Below are positions 52,743 to 61,482 of a stretch of 64,000 bases of DNA, in pieces (position 1 is the first letter of the stretch; each line of letters starts with the position of its first letter). Source of the DNA: an uncultured Sphingorhabdus sp. Its GTDB lineage: Bacteria > Pseudomonadota > Alphaproteobacteria > Sphingomonadales > Sphingomonadaceae. The stretch lies in the NCBI GenBank assembly GCA_947492905.1, contig CANLOL010000001.1, positions 846,578 to 910,577 on the forward strand, read 5' to 3'. Position numbers and translations under genes: made by a program. The notes beneath the pieces were generated by a model that was given only the letters and a program-made list of their open reading frames with translations, did no database searches and was not told the origin of the DNA.

Positions 52743-54203
52743 TTAAGCAGCATTCTTTGCATTAGTAGCTTTGTGATGCAAATAATTGTGCATATGCTCG
52801 GTCACATCACGGCCATCACGAATAGCCCACACGACCAAGGATGCGCCGCGAACAATATCACCCACGGCAAAAACGCCATCTAAATTAGTCATCATATTTT
52901 GATGGTCAACACGCACTGTACCCCACCTAGTGACACCCAATTCTGGAGCATCAAATAATGTTGGCAATTCCTCTGGTTCAAATCCTAATGCCATAATCAC
53001 CATATCTGCATTAAGAGAAAAATCGCCTGATGGATCTGGTTCTGGCGCTCTACGGCCAGAGGCATCTGCTGCGCCTAATACCATTTTAGCAACATTTACG
53101 GTCTGCACATTGACATCACCATCAAAAGATTTCGGGCCAGATAACCAGATAAATTCTACGCCTTCATCTTCGGCATTGGCAACTTCGCGTTGTGATCCTG
53201 GCATATTGTCGCGGTCACGGCGATAGAGGCATTTTACGGATTTTGCGCCTTGGCGAATGGCGGTTCTGACACAATCCATTGCCGTGTCACCGCCGCCGAT
53301 GACGACAACATCTTTTCCTTTGGCATCGAGTTTACCATTGTCAAAGTCTGGCACAGTATCGCCAAAGCTTTTGCGGTTGGATGCTGTTAAATAATCCAAT
53401 GCTTTTTCAACACCGCCCAAACCAACGCCCGGCATTTTTACTTCGCGGCCTTTATAGACGCCTGTTGCGATTAATATTGCGTCATGTTTGCTGCGCAATT
53501 CTTCCAGAGTCGCATCTTTGCCGACTTCAAAATTTTGATGAAAAATTATGCCTGCGTCCGATAATCTCTCTATGCGGCGCATCACGACGTCTTTTTCAAG
53601 TTTGAAACCGGGTATGCCATAAGTAAGCAAGCCGCCCGCGCGATCATAACGGTCATAGATATGCACATCATAACCGGCTGTTCGCATATATTCCGCTGCG
53701 GATAGTCCGCCAGGGCCAGCACCAATGATGCCTATGCTTTGTCCGCGCGATGGGCCGACTTCAATGGGTTCAACCCAACCATTTTCCCATGCACTATCGG
53801 TAATATATTTTTCAACACTGCCTATTGTTACGGCACCATGTCCAGAAAATTCAATGACACAATTGCCTTCGCACAGGCGATCTTGCGGGCAAATACGGCC
53901 GCATATTTCGGGCATGGTCGATGTCATGGCGGACATCTCATAAGCTTCGCGCAGGCGTCCTTCTGCGGTCAGTTTAAGCCAGTCTGGAATATGATTATGT
54001 AGCGGGCAATGCACCGAGCAATAGGGCACTCCGCATTGTGAACAACGCGATGATTGGTCTTGTGCGCTGTCCCCATTGTAGCGATCAGATATTTCTTTGA
54101 AATCTTGTGCGCGTAATTCAGCTCCGCGCTTGTCAGGATATTCCTGTCCAAGATCGACAAATTTCAGCATTGGTTTTTTTTCAATTTTTACTTTTTCAGT
54201 CAT
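52743..54203 (-). CDS. gltD: glutamate synthase (NADPH) small subunit
   Basis: A 486-aa flavoprotein that passes electrons from NADPH to the large subunit. Two N-terminal cysteine clusters (CSQCGVPYCSVHCPL and CGRICPQDRLCEGNC) bind 4Fe-4S centres. The FAD Rossmann motif is IGIIGAGPGGLSAAEYM and the NADPH one VVIGGGDTAMDCVRTA; GVFAVGDIVRGASLVVWA is the conserved C-terminal FAD motif. It is the first gene of the set, 46 bases before the shorter DUF2059-like gene. Usually gltB and gltD are adjacent, so the insertion of two genes between them is unusual. Confidence 0.96.
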   Translation of the reverse strand: MTEKVKIEKKPMLKFVDLGQEYPDKRGAELRAQDFKEISDRYNGDSAQDQSSRCSQCGVPYCSVHCPLHNHIPDWLKLTAEGRLREAYEMSAMTSTMPEICGRICPQDRLCEGNCVIEFSGHGAVTIGSVEKYITDSAWENGWVEPIEVGPSRGQSIGIIGAGPGGLSAAEYMRTAGYDVHIYDRYDRAGGLLTYGIPGFKLEKDVVMRRIERLSDAGIIFHQNFEVGKDATLEELRSKHDAILIATGVYKGREVKMPGVGLGGVEKALDYLTASNRKSFGDTVPDFDNGKLDAKGKDVVVIGGGDTAMDCVRTAIRQGAKSVKCLYRRDRDNMPGSQREVANAEDEGVEFIWLSGPKSFDGDVNVQTVNVAKMVLGAADASGRRAPEPDPSGDFSLNADMVIMALGFEPEELPTLFDAPELGVTRWGTVRVDHQNMMTNLDGVFAVGDIVRGASLVVWAIRDGRDVTEHMHNYLHHKATNAKNAA

Positions 54204-54553
54204 TTTTTAATATCTGTCTCTAAATTTTGCCCTTCTGAACGTTGGGGTTTAACGTTGGGGTTGGACATTGAGGTTGGTAAAATAATATCGGAAGTGGGGG
54301 TGATTCCTTTATTTTTGCTTTTATTAGTCGTTATAGCTGGACATGTCACGCAAAAATCAGCTTATAGGTAAGTGAATATGACCTAAATAATGCCATATAA
54401 AGTAATATAGCTATTTTCAAAGCATGTATAAGAAGATTGATAGTCCCATAACGGTACTATCTCATTTGTATCATGTGCCATCATATAATAACATCGCTTG
54501 ACTATTAAATGGTAATGGTTTTGGGATATTCGGAAAATTACAGGGATAATATT
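54204..54553. other. gene-free region between gltD and uppP
   Basis: 350 bases with divergent promoters. Two 12-bp direct repeats AACGTTGGGGTT lie at 54238-54249 and 54251-54262, close to the gltD start (period 13). A dyad GATAGT/ACTATC is at 54439-54461. No gene is supported. Confidence 0.5.
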
Positions 54554-55360
54554 ATGACATTCACTCAAATGCTGATTATTGCCATAGTCCAAGGCGTAAC
54601 AGAATTTTTGCCGATTTCATCATCAGGACATCTCATCCTTATTCCTAAGCTGACCGATTTATCAGACCAAGGCCCAATGATTGATGTCGCTGTGCATGTC
54701 GGTACATTATTGGCCATTATCACTTATTTTTTCAAAGATGCTTGGGGGCTGGTGCGCGGAGGTGCTGCGAGCATCGGCATACAGAGCAATGTCGGAGATG
54801 CGCCAGCGCAAAAGAAATTATTCTGGTGGATTGTCATTGGAACTATTCCTGCTGTCATTGTGGGGTTGATATTGAAACAAGGCGGATATTTAGAGGGCTT
54901 TCGTTCTACCGATTTGGTGGCCGTGAATTTGATCGTCTATGGTATATTGCTCGGACTTGCAGATCATTTCGGTAAACAGGTTAAAAAATATGAAGATCTA
55001 ACGCTGAAGGATGCGATCATTGTTGGTCTTGCACAGGCATTAGCCCTAATCCCCGGAACGAGCCGTAGCGGCGTGACCATGACGGCTGCACGCTTTTTGG
55101 GATATACGCGCGTAGAAGCGGCTCGCTTTTCATTCTTATTGTCCATGCCTGCTGTTGCAGGGGCAGGGGTATTAATCATCCCAGATTTATTAGAAGCGGA
55201 CGGAGCATTATTACAGGATGCCTTAATCGCTGGCGGACTGACATTTATCGCTGCCATATTAACAATGGCCTTTTTGATGCGATTCCTGCGCAAAGCCTCT
55301 ATGCTGATATTTGTAATCTACCGCATTGCGATGGGCATAGCGTTGCTGGCTTTATTCTGA
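54554..55360 (+). CDS. uppP: undecaprenyl-diphosphatase UppP (BacA)
   Basis: An inner-membrane phosphatase that recycles the undecaprenyl carrier of peptidoglycan and confers bacitracin tolerance. The ATG at 54554 (AGGGAT upstream) gives a 268-aa protein starting MTFTQMLIIAIVQGVTEFLP; the open frame extends 15 codons upstream without family similarity. Signatures: VTEFLPISSSGHLIL with the catalytic Glu/Ser, and LIPGTSRSGVTMTAARFLG. Confidence 0.96.
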   Translation: MTFTQMLIIAIVQGVTEFLPISSSGHLILIPKLTDLSDQGPMIDVAVHVGTLLAIITYFFKDAWGLVRGGAASIGIQSNVGDAPAQKKLFWWIVIGTIPAVIVGLILKQGGYLEGFRSTDLVAVNLIVYGILLGLADHFGKQVKKYEDLTLKDAIIVGLAQALALIPGTSRSGVTMTAARFLGYTRVEAARFSFLLSMPAVAGAGVLIIPDLLEADGALLQDALIAGGLTFIAAILTMAFLMRFLRKASMLIFVIYRIAMGIALLALF

Positions 55361-55376
55361 GAATATTAGCTGCTTT

Positions 55377-56312
55377 TCAAGCTCTGGCAGAATCAAAGAA
55401 ACGGCCATTGCGTCGATATTTCACAAGCCATTCTTGCTTAGCAATCTCTAATGGCGTTGCCGCTATACCCAGCGCCTTTAGACCATCTTTATCATCACTG
55501 ACCACATTATCATTGCCTAGCATCTTAAATTGATCGCGGGTGATAGGAGCGCCTGGCGCCCATCCCGTTAATGTCGCCATCGCGGATGCGGCACCATCAG
55601 GCATATCGAAAAATGCTACATCACGGCCAATCGCATCAGCAATCCATTCATTCAGACCGCGCATGGTAATAACTTCTGGGCCGCCAACTTCATATATTTT
55701 ACCGGCATGACCATTGCTGGTGATAATAGCTTCAACTGCTTTCGCTACATCGGGCGCAAAAACAGGCTGAAATTTGGTGTCGCCGCCAATGACAGGTACG
55801 ATGGGCAATTTGCTAATCATTCCTGCAAATTGATTGAGGAAATTATCTTCGCGGCCAAATATGATAGAAGGACGCACTATGGTTGCATTAGGAAAATATT
55901 CTAATAATGCTTGTTCGCCAGCTGCGCGGCTGCGTCCATAGGCTGATTCAGAATTTAAATCAGCACCAATAGCGGAGACATGCAGTAATTTATCTATACC
56001 AAGCTGCGCCGCACTTTGGGCTATATTGCGCGGACCATCAACATGATATCTCTCAAAGTCGCCTTTTAAAATGCCCACAAGATTCACGGCGATATCGCAT
56101 CCTTGCATAGCAGCGGCTACATGTTTGGGGTTGCTAATGTCACAAGCAATGAATTGGGTCTGACCAAGGCCGCCCATAGGTTTTATAAATTGTGCATTTA
56201 GCGGATTACGAACCGCAATACGAACGCGCGCACCAGTTGCTAAAAGAGCTTGCGATACATAGCGGCCTAAAAACCCGCTACCGCCAAAAATAACAATCTG
56301 TTTATCTGTCAT
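55377..56312 (-). CDS. NAD(P)-binding protein of the complex I NDUFA9 subunit family
   Basis: An atypical short-chain dehydrogenase of 311 aa, start at the ATG at 56312 (GGG upstream). The nucleotide motif is IVIFGGSGFLGRYVSQALLA, followed by HVSAIGADLNSESAYGRSRAAGE (SxxxxYxxSK-like) and VRPSIIFGREDNFLNQFA. In alphaproteobacteria these proteins are the bacterial counterparts of the mitochondrial NDUFA9 accessory subunit of complex I; whether this one binds complex I is not known. Convergent with uppP. Confidence 0.85.
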   Translation of the reverse strand: MTDKQIVIFGGSGFLGRYVSQALLATGARVRIAVRNPLNAQFIKPMGGLGQTQFIACDISNPKHVAAAMQGCDIAVNLVGILKGDFERYHVDGPRNIAQSAAQLGIDKLLHVSAIGADLNSESAYGRSRAAGEQALLEYFPNATIVRPSIIFGREDNFLNQFAGMISKLPIVPVIGGDTKFQPVFAPDVAKAVEAIITSNGHAGKIYEVGGPEVITMRGLNEWIADAIGRDVAFFDMPDGAASAMATLTGWAPGAPITRDQFKMLGNDNVVSDDKDGLKALGIAATPLEIAKQEWLVKYRRNGRFFDSARA

Positions 56313-56462
56313 AATACACCCATTTTCCAATATATGGTTATGCTCTATATTTAGCCTCTAATACACTAGGCAATCATGCTTGCAAGTGGCTTTGATATTA
56401 TAACCTTATCATATGAATGCACAATGTCAGAATAAAACCATCAATGACTTTCTATAGTCCAA

Positions 56463-56493
56463 TAAAAAACGGCCACCTGTGAAGATGGCCGTT
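56463..56493 (-). terminator. rho-independent terminator after the TonB-dependent receptor
   Basis: ACGGCCA at 56469-56475 pairs with TGGCCGT at 56486-56492; on the minus strand it is followed by a T run (the A run at 56464-56469). It lies about 32 bases after the receptor stop. Confidence 0.88.
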
Positions 56494-56524
56494 CATTTAT
56501 TCGTTTAAGAACAGTTTCTAGGAT

Positions 56525-59500
56525 TTAGAAACGTACGCGTGCAATCAAGCTATAACGTCTGTCATTACGGAAGAAGTTACGCGGAGCACGTCTGCCATCC
56601 CCTGCAACAGTCTGTTCTGTTTCTGTGATATCATCCAGCAAGTTCACGCCCTGAACACCAACTTTGAAATTCTCATTGATGTTATAGAAGATTGAAGCAT
56701 CCAATTGACCCGTAGCTCTTTGGAAGATTGAGTTGAACGGGAAGATAACATCACGTTGGGTCAACTGGAATGAACTGCGCCAGTTAAACGCTGCACGTGC
56801 CTCGATGCCATATTTCTCATAAAGACCAATAATGTTGAAGTTATGACGAGAAACCTGAGGGAATATTGGACGATCAATTTCAAAACGTGCAATTGCAGGA
56901 ACATCTTCCGGTGGATCGGTGAATAAGAAGCTCTCGTCTTGAGTATTATCTACGCCCTCAGCATCAATGAAAGTATATGTTGCTTGCAGACCTAATCCAC
57001 TCAATGGACCGGGTAGGAAATCATAGAATTGCTGATAAGCAACCTCTACACCTGTAACGCGGCCATTTTCCTCTGTATTTACCTGCGTATTTCTGGATAA
57101 CTGGCTTGGTAATCCAGGCAGAGCGACTTCAACGGGTACACCACCAAAGGCAATGAAATTGTTGATAGATTTATGGAAACCAGAAACCGTCAATGAACCA
57201 CCATTGTTGAAATACCATTCCCAAGAAATATCAAAATTGTCTGATACTTGTGGTAATAAGTTGGCATTACCAGTCGTGTTACCGACAATCCCTGTGAAGA
57301 CATTCTCAATAGGTATGCCATCAGCATCGGTTATGACCTGATCAGGCAATTGGTTCACGAACACACGCTCATTCAACTCTGTAACACTTGGACGTGTCAA
57401 TGTACGTGAATAGGCAACACGGAATAGATGCCCACCGCCTACATCAAGCTTAGCATTGAAGCTAGGTAAAAAGAAATCATAACTGGAGTCAGTTGTGTTT
57501 TCTGCGAAGATACCTCCACCGATTGCTGCTTCAATAGTATCAATATCCAGCGCACAAATGCCTGGTAGTGGATTGCCTGGCGTTGGTGCAGTATCACATT
57601 CACTAGCGCTTGGGAAAACCATGTTAAATGCATTCACTGAAACCGAAGAATCAATGCTTCTGCTAGTGTGTACATAGCGAACACCAACATTGCCTTCTAA
57701 ATTACCACCCAAGAAATTATCTAATCCAAAGTCAAAGCGAACATATGCCGCAAAATTGTTACGATCAATATTGCCAATTTCTGTTGGTAAGAAATTCGTT
57801 CCTGGAATATTACCAGGACGCTGTGATAGTGGGTTTGCTCCGGATGGGCTACCGCCAACTGCATCCAAGATATTTGATAAGACCTGTTGATATCCTTCAA
57901 AATCATCAGCACCTGGGCCAGAGAAGAATGGGATAGGGCCACCAAAGCCAACATCTTGACCACGTTGGAAACGGGTAAAGTTAAATGGCGAAAACAATCC
58001 CGCCAATGCAGCATCTAGGTCAGGGTTTGAGTTTCCTTGCAGCAAGAGAATAGATTCGATTGAATTGAAATCTCCGCCGCTGTTTCCATTAATATCTCTA
58101 GCAGTCCAGACCTCTGAGATGTTGCCCCAGTTAAAGTCTGACTCTCGAATATCTGTACGTTGTTCGTTATAACGCGCACCAGCACGGACTGATTTTAAGA
58201 AACCATCGCCAGAGAAATCATATTCAACATCACCTTTGAAAGCGAAAGATTCGGCATCATTCTGTGTGTTGTGATCCAAGAAAGAGCGTAAGAAGAAATT
58301 GCTTGGGTCTTGGAAAAAACCTTCGGAAGTAGTGACGGGAAGCTCAAAGTTCACAGCTGGAACACCATCTACCGGAGCACCAAATGTGATAGGAGCAAAG
58401 AATGATGATACCAATTGAACATCAACAATTTCAGTTGATGCATCAATATATTGCGCATCAAAGTTGAAACGCAGACTGTCTGTTGGAGCAAATTTCAGAT
58501 TAAATGCATAATCTGTAGTAACATCGCGTTCAAAACGCTCACGGAATGTTGCAATTTGCTGACCACCAGTACCTGGTGTAAACGCAGGGGGTAGCAATGC
58601 AGCAGTCGCATTTGGTCCGCGCCATTGGTTGTCATCAGAAATTGTTCCGCCAGTGAAAATGCCATTTTCATCAAATGTGAAAGTAGAACTGTCAAATGTG
58701 GTGCGATCCAATGTATTGTCGATTACTGTTTCAACAACATTCTCACCCCAGAGTAATTCTGATTCAGAGCGCAAGAATTGAGCCGTAGCAATAAATCGAC
58801 CGTCATTGCTTTCCCATTGAAGGGCACCAGCATAAGATAGACGTTCACGGTCAAATTCTTGTGAACGAATACCGCCGCCGCCAGGCACAAATTGCAATTC
58901 ACCCGCTTCGTTTGTGTTAAGTACAACGCCGTCGGGCAGGTTGTTTGGATCTAAAGCTGTAGCATCCAAGAAGTTGAAGCCAACTGTATTATCAGCACGG
59001 AAGTCGCCAATAGATACACCGTCAGCGCGCGATAGTAAGCGGCTGTATGAGATGTTGCCTAAGATACCAAAACGACCAGCGCCAGTATCCCAATTTTGTG
59101 AATAAAGGCCAGAAACGGTTGGTGTAACTTCTCTTGCAAGATCGCTGTAATTCAGCTCGCCTGATAATGCGATAACGCGATCATTTGAATCAAATGGCAA
59201 ACGTGTGCGAAGATCGACAGTACCTGCAGCACCGCCTTCGATAAGATCGGCCGTTGAGTTTTTGAAAACAACAACGCTACCAAGAAGCTCAGGAGAAACA
59301 TCTTCGAAACCCAATGAACCGCCAGGGCCAGCGCCAAAAACATCACGTCCATTTAATTCAGAACGTACAAATGGCAATCCGCGAATAGCAACGCCAGCAC
59401 CTTCAACAGCAAAGTGATCTGGATCATCAGGACCAGCGAAACGCAAGATTGAAACACCAGGGACACGTTGCAGTGCTTCTGATACAGAACGATCGGGAAG

Positions 59501-59755
59501 TGCGCCAATGTCAGATGCTGTAATAACATCAACAAATGTATCAGCATCGCGTTTAATATCCGCTGCGCTTTCCAGAGATTTACGAATACCTACAACAACA
59601 ATGCCATCATCATCGTCTTCAGTTTCTACTTGTTCTTCTGTTTCTTGTGCATAAGCAGTTGTGCTCATGGCGGCACTCATAGCCAGCGCTGAAGCACCGA
59701 GTAATAATGCGCGACCCACAAAATGCGGATTCGTGGTGTTTTTGTTTAACTTCAT
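56525..59755 (-). CDS. TonB-dependent receptor, sphingomonad carbohydrate-type
   Basis: A 1076-aa outer-membrane receptor. Start at the ATG at 59755 behind AGGAGG, not the longer frame at 59827. A signal peptide ends TTAYAQET. The plug domain has VVGIRKSLESAADIKR, DVITASDIGALPDRSVSEAL and QRVPGVSI; the barrel ends with a final Phe (SLIARVRF), as expected. Receptors of this type next to tryptophan-halogenase-like genes belong to carbohydrate-uptake loci in Caulobacter and Xanthomonas. The LacI-type operator at 59835-59848 lies just upstream, which suggests induction by a sugar. A terminator follows the stop. Confidence 0.93.
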   Translation of the reverse strand: MKLNKNTTNPHFVGRALLLGASALAMSAAMSTTAYAQETEEQVETEDDDDGIVVVGIRKSLESAADIKRDADTFVDVITASDIGALPDRSVSEALQRVPGVSILRFAGPDDPDHFAVEGAGVAIRGLPFVRSELNGRDVFGAGPGGSLGFEDVSPELLGSVVVFKNSTADLIEGGAAGTVDLRTRLPFDSNDRVIALSGELNYSDLAREVTPTVSGLYSQNWDTGAGRFGILGNISYSRLLSRADGVSIGDFRADNTVGFNFLDATALDPNNLPDGVVLNTNEAGELQFVPGGGGIRSQEFDRERLSYAGALQWESNDGRFIATAQFLRSESELLWGENVVETVIDNTLDRTTFDSSTFTFDENGIFTGGTISDDNQWRGPNATAALLPPAFTPGTGGQQIATFRERFERDVTTDYAFNLKFAPTDSLRFNFDAQYIDASTEIVDVQLVSSFFAPITFGAPVDGVPAVNFELPVTTSEGFFQDPSNFFLRSFLDHNTQNDAESFAFKGDVEYDFSGDGFLKSVRAGARYNEQRTDIRESDFNWGNISEVWTARDINGNSGGDFNSIESILLLQGNSNPDLDAALAGLFSPFNFTRFQRGQDVGFGGPIPFFSGPGADDFEGYQQVLSNILDAVGGSPSGANPLSQRPGNIPGTNFLPTEIGNIDRNNFAAYVRFDFGLDNFLGGNLEGNVGVRYVHTSRSIDSSVSVNAFNMVFPSASECDTAPTPGNPLPGICALDIDTIEAAIGGGIFAENTTDSSYDFFLPSFNAKLDVGGGHLFRVAYSRTLTRPSVTELNERVFVNQLPDQVITDADGIPIENVFTGIVGNTTGNANLLPQVSDNFDISWEWYFNNGGSLTVSGFHKSINNFIAFGGVPVEVALPGLPSQLSRNTQVNTEENGRVTGVEVAYQQFYDFLPGPLSGLGLQATYTFIDAEGVDNTQDESFLFTDPPEDVPAIARFEIDRPIFPQVSRHNFNIIGLYEKYGIEARAAFNWRSSFQLTQRDVIFPFNSIFQRATGQLDASIFYNINENFKVGVQGVNLLDDITETEQTVAGDGRRAPRNFFRNDRRYSLIARVRF

Positions 59756-59834
59756 TATATTGCCTCCTAATATAGCCTGCTTATTTAAATTTATAATTCC
59801 ACAGACAGAATCCAAAAAACATTTCAACTTTTGT

Positions 59835-59848
59835 TGACAACGTTATCA
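59835..59848. promoter_or_regulatory. LacI/GalR-type operator upstream of the TonB-dependent receptor
   Basis: TGACAACGTTATCA is a near-perfect palindrome (TGAYAACGTTRTCA) with the central ACGT/AACGTT typical of LacI-family operators. It is close to the core of the NagR/NagQ operators for N-acetylglucosamine genes. It is 80 bases before the receptor start. The controlling regulator is not in this window. Confidence 0.65.
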
Positions 59849-59976
59849 GACTGCCAGATTGTAAACTAGCAGCCTATTTGTCAAGCGGATTTTTTAACAG
59901 ATGATAATTGTCAGCTAACTGTTGCTGAAATGCCATAAAATACGCTTATTGACGGGGATTAAGCTAATAAATTTAC

Positions 59977-61482
59977 TTATAATGTCAAACAATTTTCTTT
60001 TATAAAATCAAAATGCCTTGGCATAGAATCAGCACCGTTACTAATCGCTGAGAATATTTGCTCCATTACGGCATTTACTTTTTGCGGGTCGGCTTGATCC
60101 GTTATGGGATCATAATATTTGGGAGTTATGCCTTGGCCATACATTACGGCTAACCAGCTTGCAGTCCCAAACAGATCATTTCCATTCTCTAAAATACGGC
60201 CATGCCCTGCAAATTGCTCTATTTTCCGGTCTAATGTCTCTGGCCGCTCGATATTTTGGCAGTAGCGCCAAAATTCGCTATCATCGCGTTCCGTGAGATT
60301 GTAATGCAATACCAGAAAATCTCTTACTCTCTCATATTCATAAAGGGTGCGTTCGTTGAAAGAATCTATGTCGGCCTGCACAAAACCTTTATTTGGAAAA
60401 TGCGACATGATACGCGCCAGCCCCGTTTGCACCAAATGGATACTTGTGGATTCGAGCGGTTCCATAAACCCAGCAGCAAGGCCTAAGGCTATGACATTTT
60501 TATTCCAAAATTTCTTGCGGTGCCCTGTTGTGAAGCGCAAATGATTGGGATCGGCAATTGGCTTGCCGTCCAGATTCTCTAACAATATGTCAGTGGCTTT
60601 ATCGCTGTCCATATATTGGCTGCAATAAACATGACCATTGCCGGTGCGATGTTGCAACGGTATGCGCCATTGCCAGCCAGCTTCATGCGCAGTTGCCCGC
60701 GTATAAGGGATAGGCTCTGCTATTTTCTCACAAGGTATAGCAACGGCTCTGTCGCACGGTAGCCATTTGCTCCAATCTTCATATCCGGTTTTCAATGTTT
60801 GTTCGATTAATAAGCCCCTAAAGCCAGAGCAATCAATGAACAAATCCGCATCAAATGTGCGTTTATCATCGGTGGTAACTGATTCAATATATCCAGTTTC
60901 GGGATGTTGGGCTACGCTTTCAATCTTACCTTCTATACGCTCAACGCCGCGCTTTTCCGAATATTGCCGTAAAAATTTAGCATAGAGGCTAGCATCAAAT
61001 TGAAACGCATAATTAATACCCGCTAATGCGGATTTGGGCTGATCGCGCAGAGGGCGCATGAATTTCTTTTTATGGCATGCTTGAACCATGAGCGAATAAT
61101 CAAACAAATCTCGTCCATAGCCCTTGGATCGCTGATTAAGCCAATGTTGGTGAAAGGGCCGAACATCAAAAGTCACACCAAAATCACCAAAAGGGTGGAT
61201 ATAGCTATGGCCAATTTTTTTCCAATTTACGAATTCGATGCCCAATTTGAATGTGGCTTGTGTTTCTTTGACAAATAGATTTTCATCAATACCAAGCATT
61301 TCATTGAATAATAATATAGGCGGTATTGTTGCCTCTCCAACACCGACTGTGCCAATTTGTTCGGACTCGATTAATTTAATATCACAATCCATTCCGCTGA
61401 GCATATGAGACAATGTAGAGGCCGCCATCCAGCCTGCGGTTCCGCCGCCCACAATGACAATCTTTTTAATTTGTTCGCTCAT
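59977..61482 (-). CDS. flavin-dependent tryptophan-halogenase family protein 1
   Basis: A 501-aa FAD-dependent halogenase-like protein. The FAD motif GGGTAG is at residues 12-17; the catalytic Lys of the family (Lys79 in PrnA) lies in QATFKLGIEFVNW; the WxWxIP motif is GWQWRIPLQHRTG (Trp270, Trp272); the catalytic Glu region is EPLESTSIHL (Glu344). All key residues are present, so it could be an active halogenase of indoles or other aromatics. Such genes beside TonB receptors (for example BrvH-like) often have unknown natural substrates. Start at the ATG at 61482, overlapping the stop of halogenase 2 by one base. Confidence 0.88.
   Translation of the reverse strand: MSEQIKKIVIVGGGTAGWMAASTLSHMLSGMDCDIKLIESEQIGTVGVGEATIPPILLFNEMLGIDENLFVKETQATFKLGIEFVNWKKIGHSYIHPFGDFGVTFDVRPFHQHWLNQRSKGYGRDLFDYSLMVQACHKKKFMRPLRDQPKSALAGINYAFQFDASLYAKFLRQYSEKRGVERIEGKIESVAQHPETGYIESVTTDDKRTFDADLFIDCSGFRGLLIEQTLKTGYEDWSKWLPCDRAVAIPCEKIAEPIPYTRATAHEAGWQWRIPLQHRTGNGHVYCSQYMDSDKATDILLENLDGKPIADPNHLRFTTGHRKKFWNKNVIALGLAAGFMEPLESTSIHLVQTGLARIMSHFPNKGFVQADIDSFNERTLYEYERVRDFLVLHYNLTERDDSEFWRYCQNIERPETLDRKIEQFAGHGRILENGNDLFGTASWLAVMYGQGITPKYYDPITDQADPQKVNAVMEQIFSAISNGADSMPRHFDFIKENCLTL

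Noticed and set aside
54439-54461. 6-bp dyad GATAGT/ACTATC upstream of uppP.
   Set aside because: Six-base arms with an 11-base spacer are expected by chance.
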